A stretch of DNA of 64,000 nucleotides. Origin: Nonomuraea polychroma (GTDB lineage: Bacteria > Actinomycetota > Actinomycetes > Streptosporangiales > Streptosporangiaceae). Position numbers and translations under genes: made by a program. The stretch lies in NCBI RefSeq assembly GCF_004011505.1, contig NZ_SAUN01000001.1:744001-808000 (forward strand), written 5' to 3'. Below, one piece after another: positions 51,144-59,957 of this stretch (the stretch's first letter is position 1; each line of letters begins with the position of its first letter). The notes below the pieces were generated by a model. It made no database searches. It saw only the letters and a list, made by a program, of their open reading frames with translations, and was not told the origin of the DNA.

Positions 51144-52613
51144 ATGCGGAACCAAGGGCTTGGATCATGGCCGGCACGCAGGGCCCGCATGACGCCCGAC
51201 CGGGTGGCGCTGACCTGCCGCGGGCGCGACCACACCTACCGTGAGCTGCGCGAACGGACCTATCGGCTGGCCTCCGCGCTGGGCGTGGGACGCGGCGACC
51301 GGGTGGCCTACCTCGGGCCGAACCATCCCGCCCTGGTTGAGACGTTCTTCGCGGCGGGGCTGCGGGGCGCGGTGTTCGTGCCGCTCAACACCCGGCTGAC
51401 CACGCCCGAGCTGCGGTTCATCCTCGAGGACGCGGACGCCTCGGTCCTGGTGCTCGGCGAGGGCCGGGACGGCGAAGGACTCCCGGGCCGGCACATCGGG
51501 GCCGCCGAGTACGAGGACCTGCTGGCGTCGGGGTCGCCCGATGCGATCGACGAGCCGGTCGGCCAGGACGACGTGTGCCTGATCATGTACACCTCCGGCA
51601 CCACCGGACGGCCCAAGGGCGCCATGCTCACGCACGCCAACCTCATCTGGAACACCGTCAACCTGCTGGTGGACGTGCCGCTCGCGCACGACGAGGTGAC
51701 GCTGATCAGCGCCCCGCTGTTCCACATCGCGGCGCTGGCGCAGACGTTGATCCCCACCGTGCTCAAGGGCGGCCGGGCCGTCCTGGAGCCGTCCTTCGAC
51801 GTGGAGCGCACGTTCGACCTGATCGAGGCCGAACGGGTGACGGTGATGTTCGGGGTGCCGTCGATGTTCAGCTTCCTCGCCCAGTCGCCGCGCTGGGCCA
51901 AGGCCGACCTGTCGAGCCTGCGCCACCTGCTGTGCGGCGGCGCGCCGGTGCCGCTGCCGCTGATCCGGACCTACCAGGAGCGCGGGCTGACGTTCCTGCA
52001 GGGCTACGGCATGACCGAGACCGCGCCGGGCGCGCTCTTCCTCGGGGCCGAGCACTCCGTCGACAAGGCCGGCACGGCCGGCGTGCCGTGCTTCTTCTCC
52101 GACGTGCGCCTGGTCACGCCCGAGGGCGTCGACGCGGCACCCGGCGAGCCCGGCGAGGTCTACGTCCAGGGACCCAACGTCATGCCGGGCTACTGGCGGC
52201 GCCCGGAGGAGAGCGCGAAGGTGCTCTCGGCGGACGGCTGGTTCCGCTCCGGCGACGTCGGCGTCGCCGACGAGGACGGCTACGTGCGCATCTCCGACCG
52301 GCTCAACGACGTGATCATCTCCGGCGGCGAGAACATCTACCCCGCCGAGGTGGAGAACGCCCTTTACAGCCACCCCGCGGTCGCCGAGTGCGCGGTGATC
52401 GGCGTCGCCGACGACCGGTGGGGCGAAGTGGGCAAGGCCCTGGTCGTGTTGCGGCCAGGTGCGACAGCCGAGGCCGAGGAGGTGCTGAAGCACCTGGACG
52501 GCCGATTGGCCCGCTTCAAAATCCCGAAATATCTGCAATTCGTCCCCGAACTGCCCAAGAATGCGGCGGGCAAGTTGCTCAAATCCCCCCTCAGAAAGCT
52601 CTACGGGAGTTGA
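51144..52613 (+). CDS. Acyl-CoA synthetase (AMP-dependent)
   Basis: This 489-residue enzyme activates a carboxylic acid to its CoA thioester through an adenylate. Motifs: A3 'IMYTSGTTGRPKGAMLTHAN', A5 'LTFLQGYGMTETAPGALF', A7 'GWFRSGDVGVADEDGYVRIS', A8 'DRLNDVIISGGENIYPAEVE' and the A10 Lys in 'LPKNAAGKLLKSPLRK'. The substrate pocket is not diagnostic. It follows paaX by 43 bases and is likely co-transcribed; its product may be the PaaX effector. Confidence 0.92.
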   Translation: MRNQGLGSWPARRARMTPDRVALTCRGRDHTYRELRERTYRLASALGVGRGDRVAYLGPNHPALVETFFAAGLRGAVFVPLNTRLTTPELRFILEDADASVLVLGEGRDGEGLPGRHIGAAEYEDLLASGSPDAIDEPVGQDDVCLIMYTSGTTGRPKGAMLTHANLIWNTVNLLVDVPLAHDEVTLISAPLFHIAALAQTLIPTVLKGGRAVLEPSFDVERTFDLIEAERVTVMFGVPSMFSFLAQSPRWAKADLSSLRHLLCGGAPVPLPLIRTYQERGLTFLQGYGMTETAPGALFLGAEHSVDKAGTAGVPCFFSDVRLVTPEGVDAAPGEPGEVYVQGPNVMPGYWRRPEESAKVLSADGWFRSGDVGVADEDGYVRISDRLNDVIISGGENIYPAEVENALYSHPAVAECAVIGVADDRWGEVGKALVVLRPGATAEAEEVLKHLDGRLARFKIPKYLQFVPELPKNAAGKLLKSPLRKLYGS

Positions 52614-52619
52614 TCCGCA

Positions 52620-53720
52620 ATGCGTACCTCACCGCCTTTCCGTGCCGACCACGTCGGCAGCCTCTTGCGCCCGCAGTCCCTGCTCCGCGCCCGCGAGAGC
52701 CTCACGGGTGACGACCTGCGCGAGGCGGAGGACGAGGCCGTCCGAGAGGTGGTGCGCAGGCAGGAGGAGATCGGCCTGCAGAGCGCGACCGACGGGGAGT
52801 TCCGGCGGGCCTCCTGGCACATGGACTTCATCTACCGGCTCGGCGGCATCGGCCAGGCCGCTGACGAGCACATCACGGTGCGCTTCCACAACGAGCAGGG
52901 CGACATCGAGTTCACCCCGGCGGCGCTGCGCGTGCACGACCGGATCAAGCTCAAGCAGCCGATCTTCGCCGACGACTTCACGTTCCTGCGGGACACCGTG
53001 AGCACGGCCGTGCCGAAGCTGACCATCCCGTCGCCCAGCATGGTGCACTACCGCGGCGGGCCGGCCGCCATCGACCCGAAGGTCTATCCGGACGTCGAGG
53101 AGTTCTGGCGTGACCTGAGCACCGCCTACGCCGAGCAGGTACGCAGGATCGGCGCGCTGGGGTGCACGTACCTGCAGTTCGACGACACCAGCCTGGCGTA
53201 CCTGAACGACCCGGCGCAGCGGGCCGAGCTCGAGTCGCGGGGCGACGACGCCGAGCACATGCACCTGCGTTACATCAAGCAGATCAACGCCGCCCTGGCG
53301 GCCAAGCCGGCCGGGATGACGATCACGACGCACATGTGCCGCGGCAACTTCCGCTCCTCCTGGGCCGCCTCGGGCAGCTACGACTTCGTCGCCGAGGCGT
53401 TGTTCGGGGAGCTGAAGGTGGACGGGTTCTTCCTGGAGTACGACGACGAGCGGTCCGGGGGGTTCGAGCCGCTGCGGTACGTGCCCAAGGGGAAGATGGT
53501 CGTGCTGGGGCTGGTCACGACGAAGCGGGGGGAGCTGGAGTCGAAGGACACGCTCAAGCGGCGCATCGACGAGGCCGCCAAGTTCATCGACCTCGACCAG
53601 CTCTGCCTGTCGCCGCAGTGCGGGTTCTCCTCCACGGTGGAGGGCAACGAGCTGACGGCCGACCAGCAGTTCGCCAAGCTCCGCCTGATCGTCGAGACCG
53701 CCCAGGAGGTATGGGGCTGA
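52620..53720 (+). CDS. MetE C-terminal-like (cobalamin-independent) methyltransferase
   Basis: This 366-residue protein matches the catalytic half of methionine synthase II ('PPFRADHVGSLLRPQSLLRA' opening, 'GCTYLQFDDTSLAYLND' and 'MTITTHMCRGNFRSSWAASG', with 'LCLSPQCGFSSTVEGN' near the end). The zinc ligands His and Cys are in the last two motifs. Stand-alone forms act on varied methyl or thiol substrates and are often linked to catabolic genes. It starts 6 bases after the synthetase stop. Confidence 0.9.
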   Translation: MRTSPPFRADHVGSLLRPQSLLRARESLTGDDLREAEDEAVREVVRRQEEIGLQSATDGEFRRASWHMDFIYRLGGIGQAADEHITVRFHNEQGDIEFTPAALRVHDRIKLKQPIFADDFTFLRDTVSTAVPKLTIPSPSMVHYRGGPAAIDPKVYPDVEEFWRDLSTAYAEQVRRIGALGCTYLQFDDTSLAYLNDPAQRAELESRGDDAEHMHLRYIKQINAALAAKPAGMTITTHMCRGNFRSSWAASGSYDFVAEALFGELKVDGFFLEYDDERSGGFEPLRYVPKGKMVVLGLVTTKRGELESKDTLKRRIDEAAKFIDLDQLCLSPQCGFSSTVEGNELTADQQFAKLRLIVETAQEVWG

Positions 53721-53730
53721 CCTCAGGGAA

Positions 53731-53771
53731 GCGGCGAGAGCCCGAGGAAACCCGCGCCGGGCTCTCGCCGC
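53731..53771. terminator. Bidirectional terminator between convergent genes
   Basis: GCGGCGAGAGCCCG and CGGGCTCTCGCCGC are exact complements (14 bp) around a 13-base loop, between the MetE-like gene (plus) and the glycosidase (minus). Confidence 0.88.
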
Positions 53772-53774
53772 CGG

Positions 53775-55109
53775 TCAGCGGACCACGATGGTGGTGAGTG
53801 TCCGCGGCTGGAGGGTCACCGTGCGGCCGGTGACGGCCGACGGGGTGAGCGAGTTGTCGTTGTTCGTCACGTACGCGGTCGCCCGGCCGCGCACGCCGTC
53901 CCACGTGACGGCCTCGGCGCTCGTGTTGAGCGCCACGATCACCTTCGACCCGTCCGTGTTGCGGAAGGCCGAGACCTTCAGTGCGGGGTTCGCCGCCGCG
54001 GCGTCCACCCGGACCGCGCCCGGCCGGATGAACCGGCTGTAGGCCGCCATCGCCCACAACCGCTTCGACACCTTGTACGTCTTCGCCGTGTCGTCGACCT
54101 GCATGAACGCCCTGGTCGTGCCGCGCGAGGCGCCGAGCCAGTAAATGTAGGCGCTGACGTCGCCCAGCGTGAGCGCGTCGTGGATCGCCTGGGCGATCGT
54201 GAAGCCGTCGTAGCCGCTGCCGTCGTCCCAGGCCTCGTTCCAGGTGGAGCCGTTGGGGTTCCACTCCGACATCCAGGACTTCCTGCCGGTCGGCAGCGGG
54301 GCGTCCACGGGGCTGGCGTAGGTGTGGCCGGTATGGGTCTTCACCCAGCGGCGGGCCTCGGGGTCGGCCTCGATGGCCGCCGTGTACGCCTTGGCCTGGT
54401 TCCACCCGAACGAGTCGCAGCACACCAGGTTGACCTGACCCTTGGTGATCGGGCCGAGCACCTTGACGAACTGGGCGGCCTGCTCGGGGGTGAAGCGCAT
54501 GGAGGCGTACGTGGCCGTCCAGTCGGGCTCGTTCGTGAACCCGAGGTCGGTGATCTTGATGCCTTCCTGGGCGTAGAACTTCGTGTACGCCAGCAAGTAG
54601 TCGGCGTACGCCTTCTCCCACTCCGGCAGCAGGTTTCCGCCGTTCTTGTCGTCGCCGTTGGTCTTCATGTAACCGGGCGCGCTCCAGGCGTCGGCGAAGA
54701 ACCTCTTCACGCCGTACGCCTTGGCCTCCTTGGCCACCCAGACCTGGCTGTTGTCGTCGCCGTCCCACACGTACTTGGGCGGCGCGTCCGGCCCGCCGGG
54801 GTTCTCCGGCTGGATCGACACCATGTGGTCATACGGGCTGCCCGCGGGGGAGGAGCCGATGCCGAGGCGCAGAATGCTGAGCCCGGCCCCCTTCTGCCGG
54901 TCGAACCAGAGGTCGAGGATCTCCCGCTGCTGTGCCGGTGTCAGCGCTTCGAGCAGCTCGTTGCGCCGGAACGCCTGCGAGACGCCGAAGCCGTCGATCT
55001 GCTGATGCGTGACGCGCTCGTTCACGGTGATGGCCGGCGCTTCCGCCGCGTGCGCCGGGTTCACCGCCACGAGACCGAGCAAGGCGACCGCGACAAGTCC
55101 TCGTAACAT
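53775..55109 (-). CDS. Secreted GH30-like glycoside hydrolase
   Basis: This 444-residue enzyme has a signal peptide ('LRGLVAVALLGLVAVNPAHA') and a TIM barrel like GH30 xylanases or endo-beta-1,6-galactanases. The acid/base Glu is in 'ITDLGFTNEPDWTATYASM' and the nucleophile in 'KSWMSEWNPNGSTWNEAWDD'. Early strands show 'QQIDGFGVSQAFRRNELLEA'. A small beta-sandwich ends the protein ('VTGRTVTLQPRTLTTIVVR'). It would digest plant or microbial polysaccharide outside the cell. No carbohydrate-binding module is present. Confidence 0.88.
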   Translation of the reverse strand: MLRGLVAVALLGLVAVNPAHAAEAPAITVNERVTHQQIDGFGVSQAFRRNELLEALTPAQQREILDLWFDRQKGAGLSILRLGIGSSPAGSPYDHMVSIQPENPGGPDAPPKYVWDGDDNSQVWVAKEAKAYGVKRFFADAWSAPGYMKTNGDDKNGGNLLPEWEKAYADYLLAYTKFYAQEGIKITDLGFTNEPDWTATYASMRFTPEQAAQFVKVLGPITKGQVNLVCCDSFGWNQAKAYTAAIEADPEARRWVKTHTGHTYASPVDAPLPTGRKSWMSEWNPNGSTWNEAWDDGSGYDGFTIAQAIHDALTLGDVSAYIYWLGASRGTTRAFMQVDDTAKTYKVSKRLWAMAAYSRFIRPGAVRVDAAAANPALKVSAFRNTDGSKVIVALNTSAEAVTWDGVRGRATAYVTNNDNSLTPSAVTGRTVTLQPRTLTTIVVR

Positions 55110-55194
55110 GATGCCTCCGAAAGTTTCGGAAAAGTGGCGAATATTTCACCGATCGTGCCGGAACCGTAATTGCCAGAAAGGTCGTCCGTCAATA

Positions 55195-55234
55195 CCGAGC
55201 GGCGCCGTCCCAAGGAAGGGGCGGCGCCGCTCGG
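55195..55234 (-). terminator. Strong hairpin terminator
   Basis: CCGAGCGGCGCCG pairs with CGGCGCCGCTCGG, extended by a partial TCC/GGG stem, just after the SRPBCC stop (minus strand) and before the glycosidase promoter region. Confidence 0.85.
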
Positions 55235-55242
55235 GGTTCGGG

Positions 55243-55815
55243 TCAGCGCGAGGACTCGGCGCGCGACTTGATCGTCTGCATCTGCCTGCGCACGGTCAGG
55301 AAGTCGGCCAGGTCCATCCTGGCGAGATAGACGGTGCCGCTCAGGCCGGGCACGGCCTTGATCCGGACGCGGAAGACCATCCTGGTCCTCCCGTCGTCGA
55401 TCTCCCGGAGCGAGATGGAGCACGTGGTGATGGCCTCTTCGCCCCGATGCACCAGCACGAGCGTGTGCGGCGGATCGGTTTGCTCCACGACGAACCCGGC
55501 GCCGTCAGGCCCTGAGCGCAGCGTGTCGCCGACCTTGAGCCCTTGCTGCTCGGTCGTGGCGCCTTCCTGTGCAGGGGAACCGCTCACCTGGACCACCCAG
55601 GGCCAGACGGCCGCGGGAGGCGCGTCGACGGTGATGGCGCGGGTCGCCTGGTACTGCGGCGTGCGGACGATGTCGTCACCCGCCATCTCGCCATAGACCT
55701 CGCCGTCCTCGGCGCCCCAGCGGAGATGCCACGGGCGCACCGCGAGCACGTACCCCGCCGCCGCCCCCACCGCGAACCTGAGCATCGAACGTGTCATGTA
55801 CCGCGCCATGAACAT
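55243..55815 (-). CDS. Membrane-anchored SRPBCC-like protein
   Basis: This 190-residue protein has a helix near its N terminus ('SMLRFAVGAAAGYVLAVRPW') and then a START/SRPBCC ligand-binding fold ('TRAITVDAPPAAVWPWVVQV', 'DTLRSGPDGAGFVVEQTDPP', 'TRMVFRVRIKAVPGLSG'). AAGGAG is 6 bases before ATG 55815. The domain probably binds a hydrophobic molecule at the membrane. No partner gene is clear. Confidence 0.82.
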   Translation of the reverse strand: MFMARYMTRSMLRFAVGAAAGYVLAVRPWHLRWGAEDGEVYGEMAGDDIVRTPQYQATRAITVDAPPAAVWPWVVQVSGSPAQEGATTEQQGLKVGDTLRSGPDGAGFVVEQTDPPHTLVLVHRGEEAITTCSISLREIDDGRTRMVFRVRIKAVPGLSGTVYLARMDLADFLTVRRQMQTIKSRAESSR

Positions 55816-55892
55816 CGCGAACTCCTTCGTATCGCCGGTCGGAACGCCCAGTCTCCGACGTGCGGCCGTCCTTGGCCAGGGAAACCGGAGTT

Positions 55893-57152
55893 TCAGCGGC
55901 CGAAGCAGATGGTGCGGCCCGCGCGGACCCGGTCGCCCTTGTAGCTCACCTGGTCGATCGTGTTCCCCTGGGGGTCGACGAGGACGAGGCCGTCGCCCTG
56001 GTTGCCGAGTTGCAGCGACCCGTCGAGCGGCACGCGCAGCGTGGTGCCGCCCGCCACGGCGCCGCCCAGATCCTTGCGGGCGTTCGCGGTATCCGACAAC
56101 CACCAGCCCGCCAGGTCGATCGGGTCCGGCGTGACGTTGAGCAACGTGACCGTCTCCGCGCCGCGGTCGGCGCCCGCCGGATCGGGCAGGGCCGCCACGA
56201 TCAGCACGTCGCCCACGGCGATGAGCGGCGGGTTGACGGTCGAGCCCGGCGGCGCGGGATCGGGGTTGATGATGAACCCCTCCGGCCACACCGTCAGCTG
56301 GAGCTGCCGGCCGGAGGCCTTGACGACGTCGTGCAGGTTGCCCCGTTCGAGCTTGTCGATCAGGAACAGCGCGTCGTCGCGGTGCACCGGGTCGGCCCGC
56401 AACCAGGCGTCGAAGCCGTCGAAGTCGGGGAATCCCGCCGCGAGGTACGGCACGATGCGGCGGAAGAGCTTGGGCCACATCACGAGCTGCTCGGCCGCGG
56501 CCAGGTCGGCGATGACAGCCGGGCCGTCGGGGTCGGCGGTGGAACGCGGCCAGATGCCGGTGGGGAGCGCCTTCTGCCGGGCCGCCGCCGACACGTCCGC
56601 CAGATGGGTGCGTAACTCGGCGGGCAGCGTCGCGTAGAACGCCGGATAGACCAGCCCCGCGCTCAGCAGCGCGGCGTTGACGGAGGCGTCGGCCAGCGGG
56701 CCGTCCAGGAACACGCGGGAGCCGTCCGCGCCCGGGTGGTCGCCCGCGTAGACGAACGCGATCAGCCGGCCGTTGGCGTCGATGCCGTTGGTGAGCACGT
56801 GACCGCGGATCGAGTCCTGGTCGGCGGAGCGGACCTTGTTCGGCAGGTCATCCCAGAAGACCACGTTGGTGAAGCCGAGCAGGCGCAGCAGCTCGTCCCT
56901 GGCCGCCTCGGCCCCCGTCAGTTCCTGGTGGGTCTCCCCGAAGTGGGTTTCCAGCGCGTCGATGGCCTCCAGGCGTACGGAGATGCCGCGGCCGTTGATG
57001 TCCGGCGGTGAGCCGGAGTGCCGGGGCAGCGCCTCGACCAGTGCGGGGTTGTCGGGCAGGAACTTCACGGTGTCCCCGTCGGGCTCCGGACCCTGCCGCG
57101 GGAGGTCCGGATAACGGATGACGAAATTGCCGCGTAATAGCGTGTAGCTCAT
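55893..57152 (-). CDS. SNase-like and lamin-tail domain protein
   Basis: This 419-residue protein opens with a staphylococcal-nuclease-like fold ('EPDGDTVKFLPDNPALVEAL', 'ISVRLEAIDALETHFGETHQ', later 'LLSAGLVYPAFYATLPAE'), in which the usual catalytic Arg is at 'RLEAIDA'. The C-terminal 90 residues form a lamin-tail domain ('VTLLNVTPDPIDLAGWWLSD', 'GNTIDQVSYKGDRVRAGRT'). No signal peptide is present, although LTD domains are usually extracellular. ATG 57152 is chosen after a GGGGGAAA site. It may bind or cut nucleic acid. Confidence 0.8.
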   Translation of the reverse strand: MSYTLLRGNFVIRYPDLPRQGPEPDGDTVKFLPDNPALVEALPRHSGSPPDINGRGISVRLEAIDALETHFGETHQELTGAEAARDELLRLLGFTNVVFWDDLPNKVRSADQDSIRGHVLTNGIDANGRLIAFVYAGDHPGADGSRVFLDGPLADASVNAALLSAGLVYPAFYATLPAELRTHLADVSAAARQKALPTGIWPRSTADPDGPAVIADLAAAEQLVMWPKLFRRIVPYLAAGFPDFDGFDAWLRADPVHRDDALFLIDKLERGNLHDVVKASGRQLQLTVWPEGFIINPDPAPPGSTVNPPLIAVGDVLIVAALPDPAGADRGAETVTLLNVTPDPIDLAGWWLSDTANARKDLGGAVAGGTTLRVPLDGSLQLGNQGDGLVLVDPQGNTIDQVSYKGDRVRAGRTICFGR

Positions 57153-57222
57153 GGTTTCCCCCCATGTATTGGCGAGCGGAGCGTAACTCGCCTTTGGGGC
57201 ATCGTCCATGTATGGCGATAAA

Positions 57223-57858
57223 TCAGCGATATACCGATAGAGCCGCTTCGGCGACCAGCGTTTCCACCACGCCGATCAGCTCCGCGACCTCGCGCGAGCC
57301 GGTGCGGGCGATCTCCCGGAGCCGGCCGACGAGCTGACTCGACGGATGGTCGAGGTAGAGCTCCTCCTCCAGCCGGAGCACGGCGATCAGCCCGCACAAC
57401 GCCGCACACCGGGCGTCCGGCTGTTTCCAGCCTTCGACCGCGGACCGTGCCCCCGAGGAGGCGCGTACCACCGCGGCGTCGTCGGCGAGCTGGTAACGCC
57501 TGGTCGGCAGCACGCCCATCACCCGCTTGGTCACCTGGACCAGCACGCCGGCCGCGACCAGGTCCGCCCGGGTGCGCTCGTAGGCGCTCTCGGCCACCTT
57601 CTTGACGGGTGCTCGGACGTCCCCGGGTTCGCCGGCGATGAGCGCGAGCATGTCGTCGATGACCGGATCGCCGCTGCGGGTGACGTGGCCGGAGACCGCG
57701 ACCCGGCCCCTCGCGACCGCGACACGCCCGTCCACGGCCAGATCGAGCAGCGCCGCCCCGGCCAGCCCGAGCGCCATCGAGGACTGATGGGTCAAGGGCT
57801 TGCCGGACTGGTCGTGCGCGATGAGGTACAGGTCCTGGTGGAGCGGCGGCCGGTTCAT
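57223..57858 (-). CDS. GPP34 (GOLPH3-like) family protein
   Basis: This 211-residue protein shows the GPP34 pattern 'LHQDLYLIAHDQSGKPLTHQ' and 'LAGAALLDLAVDGRVAVARG' then 'VMGVLPTRRYQLADD'. Eukaryotic GOLPH3 binds phosphoinositides; the role in actinobacteria is unknown, and many copies per genome are usual. ATG 57858 is clear. A related but broken gene lies at 59430 on the other strand. Cytoplasmic, peripheral membrane binding is likely. Confidence 0.85.
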   Translation of the reverse strand: MNRPPLHQDLYLIAHDQSGKPLTHQSSMALGLAGAALLDLAVDGRVAVARGRVAVSGHVTRSGDPVIDDMLALIAGEPGDVRAPVKKVAESAYERTRADLVAAGVLVQVTKRVMGVLPTRRYQLADDAAVVRASSGARSAVEGWKQPDARCAALCGLIAVLRLEEELYLDHPSSQLVGRLREIARTGSREVAELIGVVETLVAEAALSVYR

Positions 57859-57884
57859 GGCGGCGTGAATCCTTTGCTCGCTCG

Positions 57885-59270
57885 CTACAGGCGGGTCGAT
57901 GTGGCGTTCATGCCGTGCAGCGTGGGACGGCGGCCGAGGGCGTACAGGGTGAGCAGCATCAGGATGCCGAGGCCGAGCCAGACGAGGCCGAGCACCTGCG
58001 CCATCACGTTGGCGTTGATCACGACGAACACGAGGATCGCCACTCCGATCAACGGCGAGAGCAGGTGCGACCACATGTTCTCCGAGCGCATCCGGACCTC
58101 GTAGTGGACGATCACGGACAGGTGCAGGACCACGAACGCGACCATGGCGCCCATGTTGATCAGGCTGGAGAGGAGTTCGACGCCGTCGGTGCGGGTGGAC
58201 ATCCAGATCCCGAGCCCGACGGACAACACGGAGATGAGGATGATGGCGTTGGACGGCACCGAGTGCCGGACCGACACCTTGGCCAGGAACGACGGCAGCT
58301 GCTTGTCGCGCGCCATCGCGTAGAGCAGGCGCGACACGGCGACCTGAGCGACCAGCGTGTTGGCCAGGCCCCAGGAGAGCGCGGTGGCGGTCGAGGTGAC
58401 GTGCCTGAGCCACTCGCCGCCGGCGAGCGCCGCCGCGTCGTAGAAGGCGGTGTCGCTGCCTTCGCGCAGCAGCCCGGCGGGGTCGGGCACCAGCAGCGCG
58501 GCCACCCACACCTGCGCGATGAACAACACCCCGGCCAGCGCCAGCGCCACCCGCATGGCCCGGCCCACCTGGGCGGAGCCGCCGGTGGACTCCTCGACCA
58601 GCATGCTGATGCCGTCGAAGCCGAGGAACGACAGGACCGCGACCGAGACCGCGGCGAACATCACCGGCCAGGAGAACGTCTCAGGATTGAACAGCGGCGC
58701 GAGGCTGAAGCCCTGGCCCTTGCCCTGGAGCAGCGCCCAGACGCCGATCAGCAGGAACAACGCCAGCACGACGAGCTCGAGCGCGATCATGACGCGGGTG
58801 AGCTTGACCGTCATCCGGATGCCGCGCAGGTTGATCACCATGTTGACGACCACGAAGATGACCAGCCAGGCCCACACGGGCACCTGCGGCACGGTGGAGT
58901 TCATGGCGATGGACGCCACCAGGTAGAGCAGGCACGGGACGAGGATGTAGTCGAGCAGCACCATCCATCCGGTCATGAAACCGACCGGCGGCGCGATGCC
59001 GCGGCCCGCGTAGTTGTAGACCGACCCCGACAGCGGGAACGCCTTGACCATCTGCGCGTACGACGCCGCCGTGAACAGCAGCGCGATCATCCCGATGAGG
59101 TACGCCAGCGCCGGCATGCCTCCCGAGTGCTGGTAGACGAGGCCGAAAATCGCGAAAGGCGCGATCGGCACCATGAACACCAGGCCGTAGAAGACGAGGT
59201 CGGTCAGTCCGACCCCGCGTCGTAACTCCTGCTGGTAACCGAACTGCTCGATGCTCTCCTGTGTGCGCAC
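57885..59270 (-). CDS. Amino-acid permease (APC superfamily)
   Basis: This 461-residue protein has 12 helices and the APC features 'VGLTDLVFYGLVFMVPIAPF', 'SGSVYNYAGRGIAPPVGFMT' 'GWMVLLDYILVPCLLYL' and 'LGFDGISMLVEESTGGSAQV'. It takes up an amino acid or amine with protons. It lies 26 bases upstream of the GPP34 gene on the same strand and may share a transcript. No regulatory element is obvious. Confidence 0.9.
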   Translation of the reverse strand: MRTQESIEQFGYQQELRRGVGLTDLVFYGLVFMVPIAPFAIFGLVYQHSGGMPALAYLIGMIALLFTAASYAQMVKAFPLSGSVYNYAGRGIAPPVGFMTGWMVLLDYILVPCLLYLVASIAMNSTVPQVPVWAWLVIFVVVNMVINLRGIRMTVKLTRVMIALELVVLALFLLIGVWALLQGKGQGFSLAPLFNPETFSWPVMFAAVSVAVLSFLGFDGISMLVEESTGGSAQVGRAMRVALALAGVLFIAQVWVAALLVPDPAGLLREGSDTAFYDAAALAGGEWLRHVTSTATALSWGLANTLVAQVAVSRLLYAMARDKQLPSFLAKVSVRHSVPSNAIILISVLSVGLGIWMSTRTDGVELLSSLINMGAMVAFVVLHLSVIVHYEVRMRSENMWSHLLSPLIGVAILVFVVINANVMAQVLGLVWLGLGILMLLTLYALGRRPTLHGMNATSTRL

Positions 59271-59429
59271 GACAGCCTCTCCATGTCGTCATGCAGCCAT
59301 AGGGCGGGGGGTGCTCGCCGGGGCGCGGGGGGATTCGACCGGGGAGATCCTTCCGTAGCCCGGGGTCACGCCGCAAGTTTCTGAGCCGGGCTCAGCCACG
59401 CGAATCCCATCGTGCGCCAGGCTTGGGCC

Positions 59430-59780
59430 ATGGACCTGCTCCTGGCGGAAGAACTTCTCCTGCTCGCCTACAGGTCCAACGGCTCGCCACTCGTGGAGCT
59501 GGAAAGCCTCGACTACCTGCTCAGCGCGGCCGTGCTTGCCGAACTGGCCGTCCGGGGACGCCTCGCGCTCCGGGACGGCCGCCTCGAGGCGACCGGCTCC
59601 GAGCCGGTGGGCGATGCCGAACTGGACCGGACGCTCGGCCGACTGACGGCGGTCGAGCAGGCGCCCGAGTTCGGCGACTACTGGACCTCGATCTACACGC
59701 CCGACCGGCGGGCCCGGCTGCTGGAGCGGCTCGCCGAGCGGGGCGCGATCACCCACGAGAAGCGCAGCGTGCTCAGCTGA
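59430..59780 (+). CDS. Truncated or frameshifted GPP34-like protein
   Basis: The frame reads 'MDLLLAEELLLLAYRSNGSP', 'LDYLLSAAVLAELAVRGRLA' and 'LLERLAERGAITHEKRSVLS' and then stops, at about half of the GPP34 length. In a neighbouring frame the sequence goes on 'LIRYEAFPGTDRKRAAEIAA' 'LDPIGTTVAAAFKAAIAEGI', which matches the expected second half. One base change near 59775 therefore split the gene. Tandem copies of CATCGCCGAGGG at 59880-59922 follow. Confidence 0.65.
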   Translation: MDLLLAEELLLLAYRSNGSPLVELESLDYLLSAAVLAELAVRGRLALRDGRLEATGSEPVGDAELDRTLGRLTAVEQAPEFGDYWTSIYTPDRRARLLERLAERGAITHEKRSVLS

Positions 59781-59879
59781 TCAGATATGAGGCGTTTCCC
59801 GGCACGGACCGCAAGCGGGCGGCGGAGATCGCGGCCCTGGACCCCATCGGAACCACGGTCGCCGCGGCCTTCAAGGCGG

Positions 59880-59922
59880 CCATCGCCGAGGGCATCGCCG
59901 GGGCATCGCCGAGGGCATCGCC
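59880..59922 (+). repeat. Short imperfect tandem repeat (GCATCGCCGAGG)
   Basis: Three to four copies of a GGCATCGCCG(AG/GG) unit occur in the tail of the broken GPP34-like gene. Slippage in such repeats is a plausible cause of nearby frameshifts. Confidence 0.6.
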
Positions 59923-59957
59923 AAACTCGCCCGCGGCGAAGCGGCCACCTGAGCGGC

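Noticed and set aside
57915..59225. 436-codon plus-strand frame opposite the amino-acid permease
   Set aside because: Composition is extreme (Arg, Glu, His, Gln) and the antisense strand encodes a clear 12-helix permease.
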